Below are positions 1 to 8,542 of a DNA stretch of 64,000 nt, one piece after another. The notes beneath the pieces were generated by a model. It was given only the letters and a program-made list of their open reading frames with translations. It ran no database searches and was not told where the DNA came from. The translations under genes were made by a program, and so were the position numbers. The stretch spans positions 992,001-1,056,000 of the forward strand of contig OZ255837.1 in NCBI GenBank assembly GCA_965277745.1, read 5' to 3'. Every line of letters starts with the position of its first letter. Within the stretch, counting starts at the first letter, position 1. The DNA comes from G965277745 sp965277745 (lineage in GTDB: Bacteria; Pseudomonadota; Gammaproteobacteria; Cardiobacteriales; Cardiobacteriaceae).

Positions 1-1450
1 TCACGCTGTCCCATACATAGGCTTGCAGAAACAGGGTGGTCAGGAAACCCGTCGTCAAAGCCGCTGCTACCGAGGTTTCGCTGCCGCGATCGGTGAAGAT
101 GGCGGTGAAATACACGCCGAGCAGTCCCGTATAGGCAAATACCATGACACTCAAGGCGAAGGAGAGCAAAGGCATGTCGCTGTAGCGCTGCCAGTAGTAA
201 CACAAGATCCCCATGCCGCCGAGCGCCAAAGCCGCCGCGACCATGCCGAGACGACCCGCTTTCACGTAGTGCCTGTCTGTCTGCCGGCCATGTTTCGCTT
301 CTTTCCATGGACGGTAGATATCGTAAATCATCACGGAAGACATGGCGTTCAATCCGCTGTTCAGTGTCGACAAGGCGGCGGCCACGACGCCAACCGTGAC
401 AAGACCGCGTAATCCCGCCGGCATTTCGTGTAACACGTAGTACATGAAGATGGTGATATTTTCCCCGTCGAAGCGTTGTATCACCTCTTTGTCTCCTTCT
501 CCCATCAACTGCGGGGACTGGTAGAAAAGGTAGAGCAAGAGGCCGATCGTCATGAAAACGAGCACCACGGGAATCGAGTAAAGAATCGAATGAATCATCG
601 CTTTGGCGCCCTGTCTGGCGTTTTTACAGGTAAGAACGCGCTGGGTCATGTCCTGATCGAGACCGAAGGCGGCAACATTGAGCAAGACGAAACCGGTAAG
701 ACAGGCCCAGAAACTGAAGGTGCCTCCCGGGCCGAAGTCGAGACGGAAATCGAGCAGGGTCAGTTTGGACAAGGTATCGCCCCCCGCATGGCGCAGCGCG
801 TGGATCATCTCTCCTATATCCGCCGGGATCTGTCCGAACAGATAGACAATGACGGCGATCGCGGCGCCGACGTAGACGATGAGCTGGATCAGATCCGTCC
901 AGATTACCGAGCGAATGCCGCCCATGGTGGTATAGGCCAGCGCGACGATCACAAGGATGACGACCGAGGCGACGACGCTTTGTGGCTCGATGTTGGTGAA
1001 CAAAATCATCGCTACCGCGATAGCGGCCATGTAAAGACGCGATCCCGAGGAGAATATCCGGCCGACGAGGTACATGAGGCCCGCGCGGCGTTTGCTTTTA
1101 TCGCCGAAACGCACCTGGAGAAGCTCGTAAACGGTCGCCACGTTGTGGCGGTAGAAACGCGGAATCAGGAGCGAGGCGACGAACAATGCGCCGAGAAGGC
1201 CGCCGATATTGGTGGCCAGATAGGTCAGATTGCCACGATAGCTCGATTCCGGGGCGCCGAGAAACGTGGCCGCGGACTGCGAAGTTGCAAGCACCGATAC
1301 CGCGACCACCCACATCGGCATCGTTTTTCCGCCGAGAAAATAGTCCTTCGTGGTGGTGATTTTCGCGCGGCTGAAATAGTAGCCGGCATAGACGATGACA
1401 GCGAAATAAAGGGCGAACACCATCCAGTCGAGCGGGTGAAACAAGGTATG
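1..1450 (-). pseudogene. Sodium:solute symporter (SSS family), start codon separated by IS insertion, 3' end outside window
   Basis: The minus strand keeps one open frame from 1450 to the window edge. It encodes a multi-helix protein with SSS hallmarks: an N-terminal block with DYFLGGKTMP, then a helix region with TTMGGIRSVIWTD, then LDQDMTQRVLTCKNARQGAK and ALSTLNSGLNAMSSVMIYDI. Family members import a small solute with sodium across the inner membrane; the substrate cannot be read from sequence. The original start is ATG at 2633-2631, preceded by GAGGAG and followed by His-Thr-Leu-Phe, but an IS element now sits after codon 3. In the present frame a TAA in the IS end lies 18 bases before the gene frame, so expression would need an internal start such as the Met 11 codons into the original gene. 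I read it as disrupted; low-level expression is possible. Confidence 0.82.
1444..1450. repeat. Left target-site duplication of the IS481-type element
   Basis: AGGTATG directly before the TGTA end of the element; identical to 2624-2630. Removing one copy and the element restores the symporter reading frame ATG-CAT-ACC-TTG-TTT. Confidence 0.85.
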
Positions 1451-2623
1451 TGTAAAGAATGAGACTTAATCTGACATTTTTGATAAAATCGAGTCAAAAG
1501 GAGTCAGATTATGACGAATATTGAAATGAAGATAATCAAGCCCAAAGTTGGCCTTTTGGAGTTGGCAAAACAATTGGGTAGTGTGTCACAAGCATGCAAA
1601 ACGATGGGCTACAGCCGAGATAGTTTTTATCGTTTTAAACGTTTATACGAAAATGGTGGTGAAGACGCGCTGCGAGAAATCAGCCGTAAGAAACCGGTGG
1701 TGAAGAATCGTGTTCCTGAGCATGTAGAACGTGCAGTAATTGATATAGCGATAGACAATCCTGCGCTAGGACAATTACGTGCCTCACAAGAGTTGTTAAA
1801 ACGAGGCATTGTGGTGTCATCTGGTGGTGTTCGATCGATCTGGTTACGCCATGACCTTGAGACCATGAAAAAGCGCCTGAAAGCGTTGGAGTCTCGTTCG
1901 GCTCAAGAAGGTATTTTACTGACCGAGGAACAGCTTGCAGCGCTTGAGAAAGCCAAATCGCAACGCGAAGCCCATGGAGAAATTCAAACGCACCACCCTG
2001 GATACCTTGGGGCACAGGATACGTATTTTGTCGGTACCATGAAAGGTGTTGGGCGTATTTATCAGCAGACTTTTATTGATACCTATAGCAAAGCGGCTCT
2101 CGCAAAGCTCTATATAGAGAAATCAGCGATCACAGCAGCTGATATGCTTAATGACCGGGTCATCCCATTTTTTGATGAATGCGAACTCCCCTTGTGTCGT
2201 ATTCTTACCGACCGGGGCACTGAGTATTGTGGTAAAGTTGAGAGTCATGCCTATGAGCTTTATTTGGCTACTGAGAACGTTGATCACTCAAAGACCAAGG
2301 CCAATAGTCCTCAAACGAACGGTATATGTGAGCGTTTTCATAGAACCATGAAAAATGAGTTTTATGATATAGCCTTTCGTAAGAAGATTTATCGTTCGCT
2401 AGATGAACTGCAAGTTGACGTTGATCACTGGATCAGTAAATATAATGAACAGCGTCCACATAGTGGTAAGCACTGTTATGGTAAAACACCGATGCAGACA
2501 TTTCGTGAGGCAAAGCATTTGGCGCTAGAAAAACAAATTCCTAGTGTCGAATTATCTGACAATAACACTCAACGGACAGTTGTTGTTTGATAATGTCTGT
2601 CAGATTAAGTTTTGATTTCTACA
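1451..2623 (+). mobile_element. IS481-type insertion sequence, complete
   Basis: The element is 1173 bp. Imperfect terminal inverted repeats of about 26 bp begin TGTA and share an identical inner block ACTTAATCTGACA (1465-1477 and, inverted, 2598-2610). One transposase gene fills it. It is flanked by a 7-bp direct repeat AGGTATG (1444-1450 and 2624-2630), and ACA before the repeat is shared too, so the duplication could be counted as up to 10 bp. Intact ends, intact transposase and a perfect duplication indicate a fairly recent insertion. The family assignment rests on the TGT ends and the transposase type. Confidence 0.9.
1511..2590 (+). CDS. IS481-family transposase
   Basis: DDE-type transposase of 359 residues. 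An N-terminal helix-turn-helix (about residues 15-60, LAKQLGSVSQACKTMGYSRD) is followed by an rve integrase core. The likely catalytic triad is D170 (GAQDTYFVG), D234 (ILTDRGTEY) and E274 (NGICERFH), with a C-terminal YNEQRPH block typical of the IS481/IS3 clan. The start ATG at 1511 has AAGGAG 8 bases upstream. The gene is full length for the family and uninterrupted, so the element is probably still mobile. Its base composition is lower in GC than the host genes on both sides. Confidence 0.92.
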   Translation: MTNIEMKIIKPKVGLLELAKQLGSVSQACKTMGYSRDSFYRFKRLYENGGEDALREISRKKPVVKNRVPEHVERAVIDIAIDNPALGQLRASQELLKRGIVVSSGGVRSIWLRHDLETMKKRLKALESRSAQEGILLTEEQLAALEKAKSQREAHGEIQTHHPGYLGAQDTYFVGTMKGVGRIYQQTFIDTYSKAALAKLYIEKSAITAADMLNDRVIPFFDECELPLCRILTDRGTEYCGKVESHAYELYLATENVDHSKTKANSPQTNGICERFHRTMKNEFYDIAFRKKIYRSLDELQVDVDHWISKYNEQRPHSGKHCYGKTPMQTFREAKHLALEKQIPSVELSDNNTQRTVVV

Positions 2624-2630
2624 AGGTATG
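2624..2630. repeat. Right target-site duplication of the IS481-type element
   Basis: AGGTATG directly after the ACA end of the element. On the minus strand it is followed upstream by the original symporter start codon ATG (2633-2631) and its GAGGAG ribosome-binding site. Confidence 0.85.
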
Positions 2631-2633
2631 CAT

Positions 2634-2992
2634 ATGAACTCCTCGAAACTCGTTTTTTGCCGTTCTCGCGACGCATCGGGCGTAACGCTCCGGTGTTGCC
2701 TGATTTCATCGCGCCCGCTGCTTGATGAAGCGTTGTTTCCCTCGTCGTTGCGTTCAAGCCTTTGCCGCGCCGATCAAGGGAAGTGGCGGATTCGGGCACC
2801 CGGCAAATTTTACCGCCATCCTATCGGCTTCGCCGGATTTGCCAAGGATAACGCAGAAAGCATCTCAACTGGAACGATTTTTACCGGGGATTTTTTGTCA
2901 CCATTTATCGCGCCTCGTCAACGAAAGGAAAATCGCTTGTGCTTGGCGTTTCACCGGTCGCTATCACGGGGTCGCTTCGAGCGGAGAACGCT
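2634..2992. other. Intergenic region upstream of the symporter start, no gene seen
   Basis: About 360 bp between the bioB stop and the original symporter start. Open frames exist on both strands but none has a convincing start, ribosome site or recognisable family. The end next to the symporter holds its GAGGAG ribosome site. I see no strong terminator after bioB. Confidence 0.5.
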
Positions 2993-3967
2993 TTAGTGCG
3001 AGCATGACACGCGCGAGGGGGCCGACGCTTTCTCCCATTGCGGGTTCAGGCCAAGTTTGGTGAACAACGCCATATCGCTTTGCGCATCGACATTTTTCGC
3101 GGTCAGCAACTTGCGACCATAGAACACGGAATTGGCACCGGCCATGAAACACAGGGCCTGCGTCTGTTCAGTCATGAATTCACGTCCGGCGGCGATGCGC
3201 ACTACGCTCTTCGGCATCATGATTCGTGTCGTCGCAATCATCCGGATAAAAGCGAAAGGATCAAGATCATCGCCATGTTCGAGTGGCGTGCCGCGTACCC
3301 GTACCAACTGATTGATCGGCAAACTTTCCGGCGGTTTTTTCAGGTTCGCGAGCGTCACCAGCATGGCAAGGCGGTCACATTGTGCTTCCCCCATGCCGAT
3401 GATTCCGCCGCAGCAGATTTTGATCCCGGCGTTGCGCACGTTCTTCAGTGTGTGCAGGCGGTCGTCGTAGGTTCGCGTGGTGACGATCTTGGCGTAGAAT
3501 TCGCGCGAGGTATCGAGATTGTGATTGTAATAGTCGAGTCCGGCGGCGGCCAATTGATCCGCCTTTTCGGCATCCAGCATGCCGAGGGTCATGCAGGTTT
3601 CCAGGCCGAGCGCTTTCACCTCTGCCACGATTTCCACGAGATAAGGCATAGTATGTGGTCGCGGATGACGCCAGGCGGCTCCCATGCAGAAACGCTCCGC
3701 GCCTCGTGCCTTTGCCTCTCGCGCGGCGGCGAGAACTTCTTCAAGCGTAAGCAAGGCCTCTCGGGAGACATTCGTCTTATAGCGCGCACTTTGCGGACAG
3801 TATTTGCAATCTTCGGGACAGGCGCCCGTTTTGATCGACAGCAGGGTGCACAACTGAACATGGTTGGGATCGTGATGTGCACGATGGATTCGTTGCGCCT
3901 GAAACAGTAAATCCATAAACGACCGATCGTGAATCTCTCTGGCTTTTTCCAAGGTCCAGGGCGACAT
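2993..3967 (-). CDS. bioB: Biotin synthase
   Basis: Radical-SAM enzyme that inserts sulfur into dethiobiotin, the last step of biotin synthesis, in the cytoplasm. With the start at 3967 it is 324 residues, near the usual bacterial length. The 4Fe-4S radical-SAM motif is C50-x3-C54-x2-C57 (GACPEDCKYCPQS). Candidate 2Fe-2S ligands are C94 (AERFCMG), C125 (LETCMTLGM) and a Cys in KICCGGIIGMGE, with the Arg of VVRIAAGR. The start is fixed by GGAGAGG before the ATG at 3967 and by a promoter whose -10 box overlaps the upstream ATG at 4000. No other bio genes are in the window, so bioB stands alone here. Confidence 0.96.
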   Translation of the reverse strand: MSPWTLEKAREIHDRSFMDLLFQAQRIHRAHHDPNHVQLCTLLSIKTGACPEDCKYCPQSARYKTNVSREALLTLEEVLAAAREAKARGAERFCMGAAWRHPRPHTMPYLVEIVAEVKALGLETCMTLGMLDAEKADQLAAAGLDYYNHNLDTSREFYAKIVTTRTYDDRLHTLKNVRNAGIKICCGGIIGMGEAQCDRLAMLVTLANLKKPPESLPINQLVRVRGTPLEHGDDLDPFAFIRMIATTRIMMPKSVVRIAAGREFMTEQTQALCFMAGANSVFYGRKLLTAKNVDAQSDMALFTKLGLNPQWEKASAPSRVSCSH

Positions 3968-3998
3968 ATCCTCTCCAAAGCGGGACGATAACCATCGC

Positions 3999-4028
3999 AT
4001 TATAGGCTTTCCGATGGCGGTCTGTCAA
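3999..4028 (-). promoter_or_regulatory. Sigma-70 promoter of bioB
   Basis: On the minus strand TTGACA (4028-4023) and TATAAT (4004-3999) are both perfect consensus boxes with an 18-bp spacer. Transcription would start near 3992, leaving a leader of about 25 bases before the ATG at 3967. Confidence 0.8.
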
Positions 4029-4329
4029 AATGAATACTATCCTTGGCGGCAGATGCGATTTGACGGTGGATGCGATCGCTTTTACATGTCGACAGAAGCG
4101 TCATGGCAGGAAAATCACCCAAAGTAATTCTCCGATGGCGGCAAAAGCGACTTTTATGATCGGGAAACATCGCCCTTGCCATGGGAGAAGGGGGTCCGTA
4201 TTTGTCGTTTGTCCTGTCCGCGCTTACAAAGGCCATTCCTACCGTGGCGGGATGATATGCTTACCGTAACAGGCGCGGCGCTGTGTTTTCAGGCGAAAGC
4301 GGTTTATAATTTGCTTTTTATCTCCTGCG
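4005..4329. other. Intergenic region between bioB and the MFS gene
   Basis: It holds the bioB promoter at its left end and a TATAAT box (about 4303-4308) 21 bases before the MFS start at its right end; the -35 partner of the latter is poor. An 11-base word TCCGATGGCGG occurs twice (about 4011 and 4132). No gene is recognisable. Confidence 0.5.
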
Positions 4330-5703
4330 ATGGTCTCCGCCGCTTCCAAGCCCCACCCTTATTTGCCCCTTATTTTGTCCTTTGCGCTGTTCATGCAACT
4401 CCTCGACGGAGCGATCTTGAATAACGCGCTGCCGAAAATGGGCGAATCGTTCGCGGTCGCCCCGCTGAGGATGCAGTGGGCGATTATTTCCTATGCTCTG
4501 ACGTTGGCGATTTTTCTTCCGATCAGCGGCTTCCTCGCCGACCGTTTGGGCACGAAACAGGTATTTCTTACCGCGGTCGTGATTTTCTCTCTGGGCTCTT
4601 TGCTCTGCGCGTGCGCTCCTTCCTTGGCCATGCTCGTATTTGCGCGTGTCATCCAAGGGATCGGCGGCGCGATGATGGTGCCTGTCGCGCGCCTGGTGCT
4701 CACCAAGACTTATCCCCGGGAAGAGTTGCTCGGGGTCATGAATATCGCTGTGATTCCGGCGCTGATCGCTCCGGTTGTCGCCCCGCTCCTCAGTGGCTAT
4801 CTCGTCGAATATGCCAGTTGGCACTGGGTTTTTCTCATCAATTTACCGATCGGTGTGCTGGGATATTTTTTCGGCCGCCGCATCGTCCCCGATTATCGCA
4901 TGGTAGTCGACCCTTTCGATTTCGGCGGTTTCCTGCTGATCGCCGCGGCCATGACTTTCCTCACTCTAGCCCTGGTGTTGTCCTCACATCCTCGCGTCGG
5001 GGGGCTTCCCTTTCTCCTCGGCGGCTTGGGCGCCGCGCTGATCGCAGTTTATACACGATATGCCAAGGCCGTGAAAAATCCGTTGTTTCCCTTGTCTTTG
5101 TTTCTGGTGCGCACGTTTCGCGTCGGTATTATCGGCAGTCTGTTCACCCGCCTCGGATTTTCCGCCATTCCCCTGCTCATGCCCCTGTTCTTTCAGTTGG
5201 CCTGTTCACTTTCGCCCATCACGGCAGGCTGGATGCTCGTCCCGCTCGCCCTTGGAATGCTCGCCATCAAGCCCCTGGTCGTCACGATCATCCGTCGTTT
5301 TTCCTATCGCGGCGTTCTCGTGGTCAATACCGCCTTCATCGGGATCCTTTTGATTGTCTTCGCCTGGCTTGACGATCGTTACCCTATCGCGATTTTCTTT
5401 CCTTTTCTCTTTCTCCTCGGTGTATTTTCCGCGTTGCAATTCACGGCGATGAACACTTTGACGTTCATTGATCTACGCCCGGCGCAACGAAGCAGCGGCA
5501 ACGCCTTGATGAGCGTCAATCAACAGTTCGCCATCGGCATGGGAATCGCTTGCGGGACCGCCATTCTCAATGGTTTTGAGGAGCGGATGGGCTTTCCGAT
5601 CGGAAATGCCTTTCAATGGACTTTCGCCATACTAGGAGGGATTACGATCCTCTCCGGAAGTTATTTCCTGAGACTTGGCCGCGATGACGGCGCCGGGGTG
5701 TGA
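4330..5703 (+). CDS. MFS drug/multidrug exporter (DHA2/EmrB-like)
   Basis: Inner-membrane major facilitator protein, 457 residues, with about 13-14 predicted hydrophobic helices. The N-terminal half carries the DHA motifs: a first helix with LDGAILNNALP, motif A-like FLADRLGTKQVF between helices 2 and 3, and RVIQGIGGAMMVPVARLVL (motif B) in helix 4. The family expels small lipophilic compounds by proton antiport; MdtD and EmrB are the nearest models. No membrane-fusion partner gene is adjacent. The start at 4330 follows a TATAAT box but has only a weak ribosome site. The substrate is unknown. Confidence 0.85.
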   Translation: MVSAASKPHPYLPLILSFALFMQLLDGAILNNALPKMGESFAVAPLRMQWAIISYALTLAIFLPISGFLADRLGTKQVFLTAVVIFSLGSLLCACAPSLAMLVFARVIQGIGGAMMVPVARLVLTKTYPREELLGVMNIAVIPALIAPVVAPLLSGYLVEYASWHWVFLINLPIGVLGYFFGRRIVPDYRMVVDPFDFGGFLLIAAAMTFLTLALVLSSHPRVGGLPFLLGGLGAALIAVYTRYAKAVKNPLFPLSLFLVRTFRVGIIGSLFTRLGFSAIPLLMPLFFQLACSLSPITAGWMLVPLALGMLAIKPLVVTIIRRFSYRGVLVVNTAFIGILLIVFAWLDDRYPIAIFFPFLFLLGVFSALQFTAMNTLTFIDLRPAQRSSGNALMSVNQQFAIGMGIACGTAILNGFEERMGFPIGNAFQWTFAILGGITILSGSYFLRLGRDDGAGV

Positions 5704-5782
5704 TGGGGCGGCCGGAATAGTTTTTTCCCTCGAAATTAAGAATGCTGGCATACTATGGCGGAAGACAAACAAGGAGATTTTC

Positions 5783-6718
5783 ATGGCGAAAGTCAGTGTG
5801 GTGGGTACCGGATTTGTCGGGGCGGCTTCAGCCTATGCCATGGCGATCGACGGTGTGTGCAGCGATTTGATGCTGGTCGATATCAATCATGACCGCGCCC
5901 GCGCCGAAGCGGCCGATATTTCCCATGCGGCTGCCGTCAGTTCCTCCGTACGGGTGCATTCCGGTGATTACCCCGACATCGAGGATTCTTCGGTGGTGGT
6001 CATTGCCGCCGGTGTCAACCAGAAACCGGGGGAATCACGCCTCGATCTTCTCGCTCGCAATGTCGCGATTTTCAAGCGTGTCGTGCCTCAGGTCGTGGAA
6101 GTGGTACCGGAGGCGGTGATCGTGATCGCCACCAATCCGGTCGATATCATGACCGAAATTACGAAAAGCCTGCATCCGCAACCGCAATTGGTGCTCGGTA
6201 CCGGAACGGTTCTCGATACGTCGCGTTTCCGCGATCTGCTCGGCCGGGAAATCGGCATCAGTCCGCGTTATATCCACGCCAATGTGCTCGGAGAACACGG
6301 CGATTCTTCGGTGCTTTCCTGGGATGCGGCGCGGGCAGGGGGGGTGCCGATTTCCGATCTGCTCGCCGCGATGGGCAAGACGTTATCGCAAGAGACGATT
6401 GATCGTGTCGAGAAAAAAGTCCGTGGCGCCGCGGCAACCATCATCGCCGGCAAGCAAGCCACGTATTACGGCATCGGTGCGGCGGTCATGAAGATCGTCG
6501 CGGTGATTCTCAAGGACAGCCGTGCCGTGATGACCCTTTCCTGTCCCACCAAATACGGGGTGTGCTTTTCCCTGCCGACGGTCGTCGGGCGCGGAGGGAT
6601 CATCCAGGTTATTGAGCCGGAGCTTTCCGATTCGGAGCGGGAAAGTCTGCAACGCAGCGCGAAGATTCTAATCGAGACACGCTCGGCGATCATGACAGAT
6701 GGCAAATTACATCGATGA
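5783..6718 (+). CDS. ldh: L-lactate dehydrogenase (NAD-dependent)
   Basis: Cytoplasmic enzyme converting pyruvate and NADH to L-lactate. With the start at 5783 (AAGGAG eight bases upstream) it has 311 residues, the usual length. The NAD motif is G8-x-G10-x2-G13. Catalytic residues are visible as D145 and R148 in VLDTSRFR and H172 in LGEHGDSSV. Q80 in the mobile loop GVNQKPGESR is the LDH-type residue where malate dehydrogenases have Arg, which favours lactate over malate as substrate. A longer frame exists upstream but lacks a ribosome site. It supports fermentative regeneration of NAD. Confidence 0.93.
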   Translation: MAKVSVVGTGFVGAASAYAMAIDGVCSDLMLVDINHDRARAEAADISHAAAVSSSVRVHSGDYPDIEDSSVVVIAAGVNQKPGESRLDLLARNVAIFKRVVPQVVEVVPEAVIVIATNPVDIMTEITKSLHPQPQLVLGTGTVLDTSRFRDLLGREIGISPRYIHANVLGEHGDSSVLSWDAARAGGVPISDLLAAMGKTLSQETIDRVEKKVRGAAATIIAGKQATYYGIGAAVMKIVAVILKDSRAVMTLSCPTKYGVCFSLPTVVGRGGIIQVIEPELSDSERESLQRSAKILIETRSAIMTDGKLHR

Positions 6719-6755
6719 TGGTTTCAAGGGCGCGTCCAGGATTGTCTTGCCTCGT

Positions 6756-7094
6756 TCAGGCTTGCCGCGTGGCGGGCGGTGACCAGAGCTTGTCCAGCGC
6801 GTAAAGGCGGCGAATTTCCGGGCGCATCAGATGGACGATCACATCACCGAGATCCAGTAGTACCCAGTCGCGGCTGTTTTCCCCCTCGACGCCGAGCGGT
6901 GGATTTCCTTCTTTTTTGGTCGCGGCGATGATTTTATCGGCCATGGCGTGCAAATGGCGGTCCGAGGTGCCGCTTGCGATCACCATATAGTCGGCGAAAT
7001 CGGCTTTACCCTGAAGGTCGATATTTTGCACCTCCACGGCTTTCATGAGTTCAAGATTTTCATTGATAAGCTTTTTGAGCGTTTTCGGGGTCAT
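6756..7094 (-). CDS. rsfS: Ribosome silencing factor RsfS
   Basis: Small protein (112 residues) of the RsfS/Iojap family that binds ribosomal protein L14 on the 50S subunit and blocks subunit joining in starvation. The conserved core is visible: residues around 33-48 (DFADYMVIASGTSDRH), the GVEGENSRDWVLLDLGDVIVH segment and the C-terminal YALDKLW. It lies downstream of proA on the same strand. In many gammaproteobacteria nadD lies between these two genes; here the 103-bp gap has no nadD. Confidence 0.95.
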   Translation of the reverse strand: MTPKTLKKLINENLELMKAVEVQNIDLQGKADFADYMVIASGTSDRHLHAMADKIIAATKKEGNPPLGVEGENSRDWVLLDLGDVIVHLMRPEIRRLYALDKLWSPPATRQA

Positions 7095-7197
7095 AAATCC
7101 ATAGGCGGTAGAAGAACTGTTCGGATCATATCAAAAAAACCGGCGAGCAGCGGAATTTTGCGGCAACGGCGGAAGGCTTGACGTGGAAAGGTTCACT

Positions 7198-8442
7198 CTA
7201 GCGGGTCACGCCGTTGCTTAAGAGGATGAATTTTCGACTGGTCAGGCCCTCGAGTCCCACCGGGCCGCGCCAGTGGAGCTTGTCCGTACTGATACCGATT
7301 TCTGCGCCCAAGCCGTATTCATAGCCATCGGCGAAACAGGTTGGCGTGTTGACCATAACCGAGGCGGCGTCAACTTCGCGCAGAAAACGCTGTGCGGTGG
7401 TGAGACTTTCGGTGGCGATCGCCTCGGTATGCCTGGAGCCATAGCGGAAGATGTGCGCGAGCGCCGCGTCATAATCCTCGACAATACGAATACTGATGAT
7501 CGGCGCCAGGTACTCGCTTTCCCAATCGGTCTCGCTTGCCGGCGTCATATCGGCAACCAGCGCGCATGCTTGCCGACAACCGCGCATTTCCACGCCTTTT
7601 TCGCGATATATCGCGGCGATGGCGGGAAGAAAATCAGCGGTGACGCGGCGGTGGACGAGCAGAGTTTCGGTGGCGCCGCAAATACCGTAGCGATAGGTTT
7701 TGCCGTTGTCGGCGATGCGCAGGGCTTTGTCGAGATCGGCATCCTCGTCCACATAAAGATGACAAAGGCCGCTTAGATGCTTTATGACAGGCATTTTCGC
7801 GTTTTCCCCGACAAGACGCACGAGGTCCTTGCCACCGCGCGGAATGATCACATCGACAAACTGATCGGCGCCAAGCAAGGCGGTGACGTGGGCGCGATCG
7901 GGATCGGAAACCAGTTGGACGATATGCGCATCCAGTTCGGCCGCGATCAGTCCCTCGCGAACCGCCGCCATGATCGCGCGATTGCTGCAAATGGCCTCCG
8001 ACCCCCCACGCAGGATTACGGCATTACCCGATTTGAGACAAAGCGCGGCGGCGTCCGCCGTGACGTTCGGACGCGATTCGTAAATGATTCCGATCACCCC
8101 GAGCGGCACGCGCATTCTGCCGATTTGTACCCCCCTGGCGTTCGTGCGCATCGCGGTGATTTCCCCGACCGGATCGGGTAGCGCGGCAATTTGGCGGATG
8201 CCCCGCGCCATGGTGTCGATGCGCGTTTCGTTGAGAGTCAGACGATCGAGCAGAGGCACGTCGAGGGCGTTTTTTCGCGCCATTTCGAGATCTTCATGGT
8301 TGGCCGCGAGGATCGCCGGACATTGCTCGAGCAGGGTGTCGGCGATTTGTTCGAGGGCGCGGTTCTTGCTTGCGCTCGATGCGGTGGCGACGCTGCGGGC
8401 GGCGGCTTTTGCCTCGCGGCCGAGGGTGGTGATCAAGCTCAT
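7198..8442 (-). CDS. proA: Gamma-glutamyl phosphate reductase
   Basis: Second step of proline synthesis: NADPH-dependent reduction of gamma-glutamyl phosphate to glutamate semialdehyde in the cytoplasm. It has 414 residues, the normal length, with an aldehyde-dehydrogenase fold. C255 in YGICGATETLLVH is the catalytic Cys, and GVIGIIYESRPNVTADAAAL marks the family. The first step gene, proB, is not in the window. It is divergent from the EIIC-like gene, with about 100 bp between the two starts. Confidence 0.96.
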   Translation of the reverse strand: MSLITTLGREAKAAARSVATASSASKNRALEQIADTLLEQCPAILAANHEDLEMARKNALDVPLLDRLTLNETRIDTMARGIRQIAALPDPVGEITAMRTNARGVQIGRMRVPLGVIGIIYESRPNVTADAAALCLKSGNAVILRGGSEAICSNRAIMAAVREGLIAAELDAHIVQLVSDPDRAHVTALLGADQFVDVIIPRGGKDLVRLVGENAKMPVIKHLSGLCHLYVDEDADLDKALRIADNGKTYRYGICGATETLLVHRRVTADFLPAIAAIYREKGVEMRGCRQACALVADMTPASETDWESEYLAPIISIRIVEDYDAALAHIFRYGSRHTEAIATESLTTAQRFLREVDAASVMVNTPTCFADGYEYGLGAEIGISTDKLHWRGPVGLEGLTSRKFILLSNGVTR

Positions 8443-8542
8443 GATGGCATTTCCAGCATAGATAATGTATCCGATATTTTATAATCACACGTTCCGATTT
8501 GTTGTACCTTGTTTCCTGAGTTTACAGGAGCAAGGGGGACTT

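Noticed and set aside
476..1462. 328-codon open frame on the plus strand
   Set aside because: It is antisense to the symporter, whose minus-strand translation is clearly conserved; composition (many His, Arg, Asp, Gly) is typical of shadow frames in GC-rich DNA.
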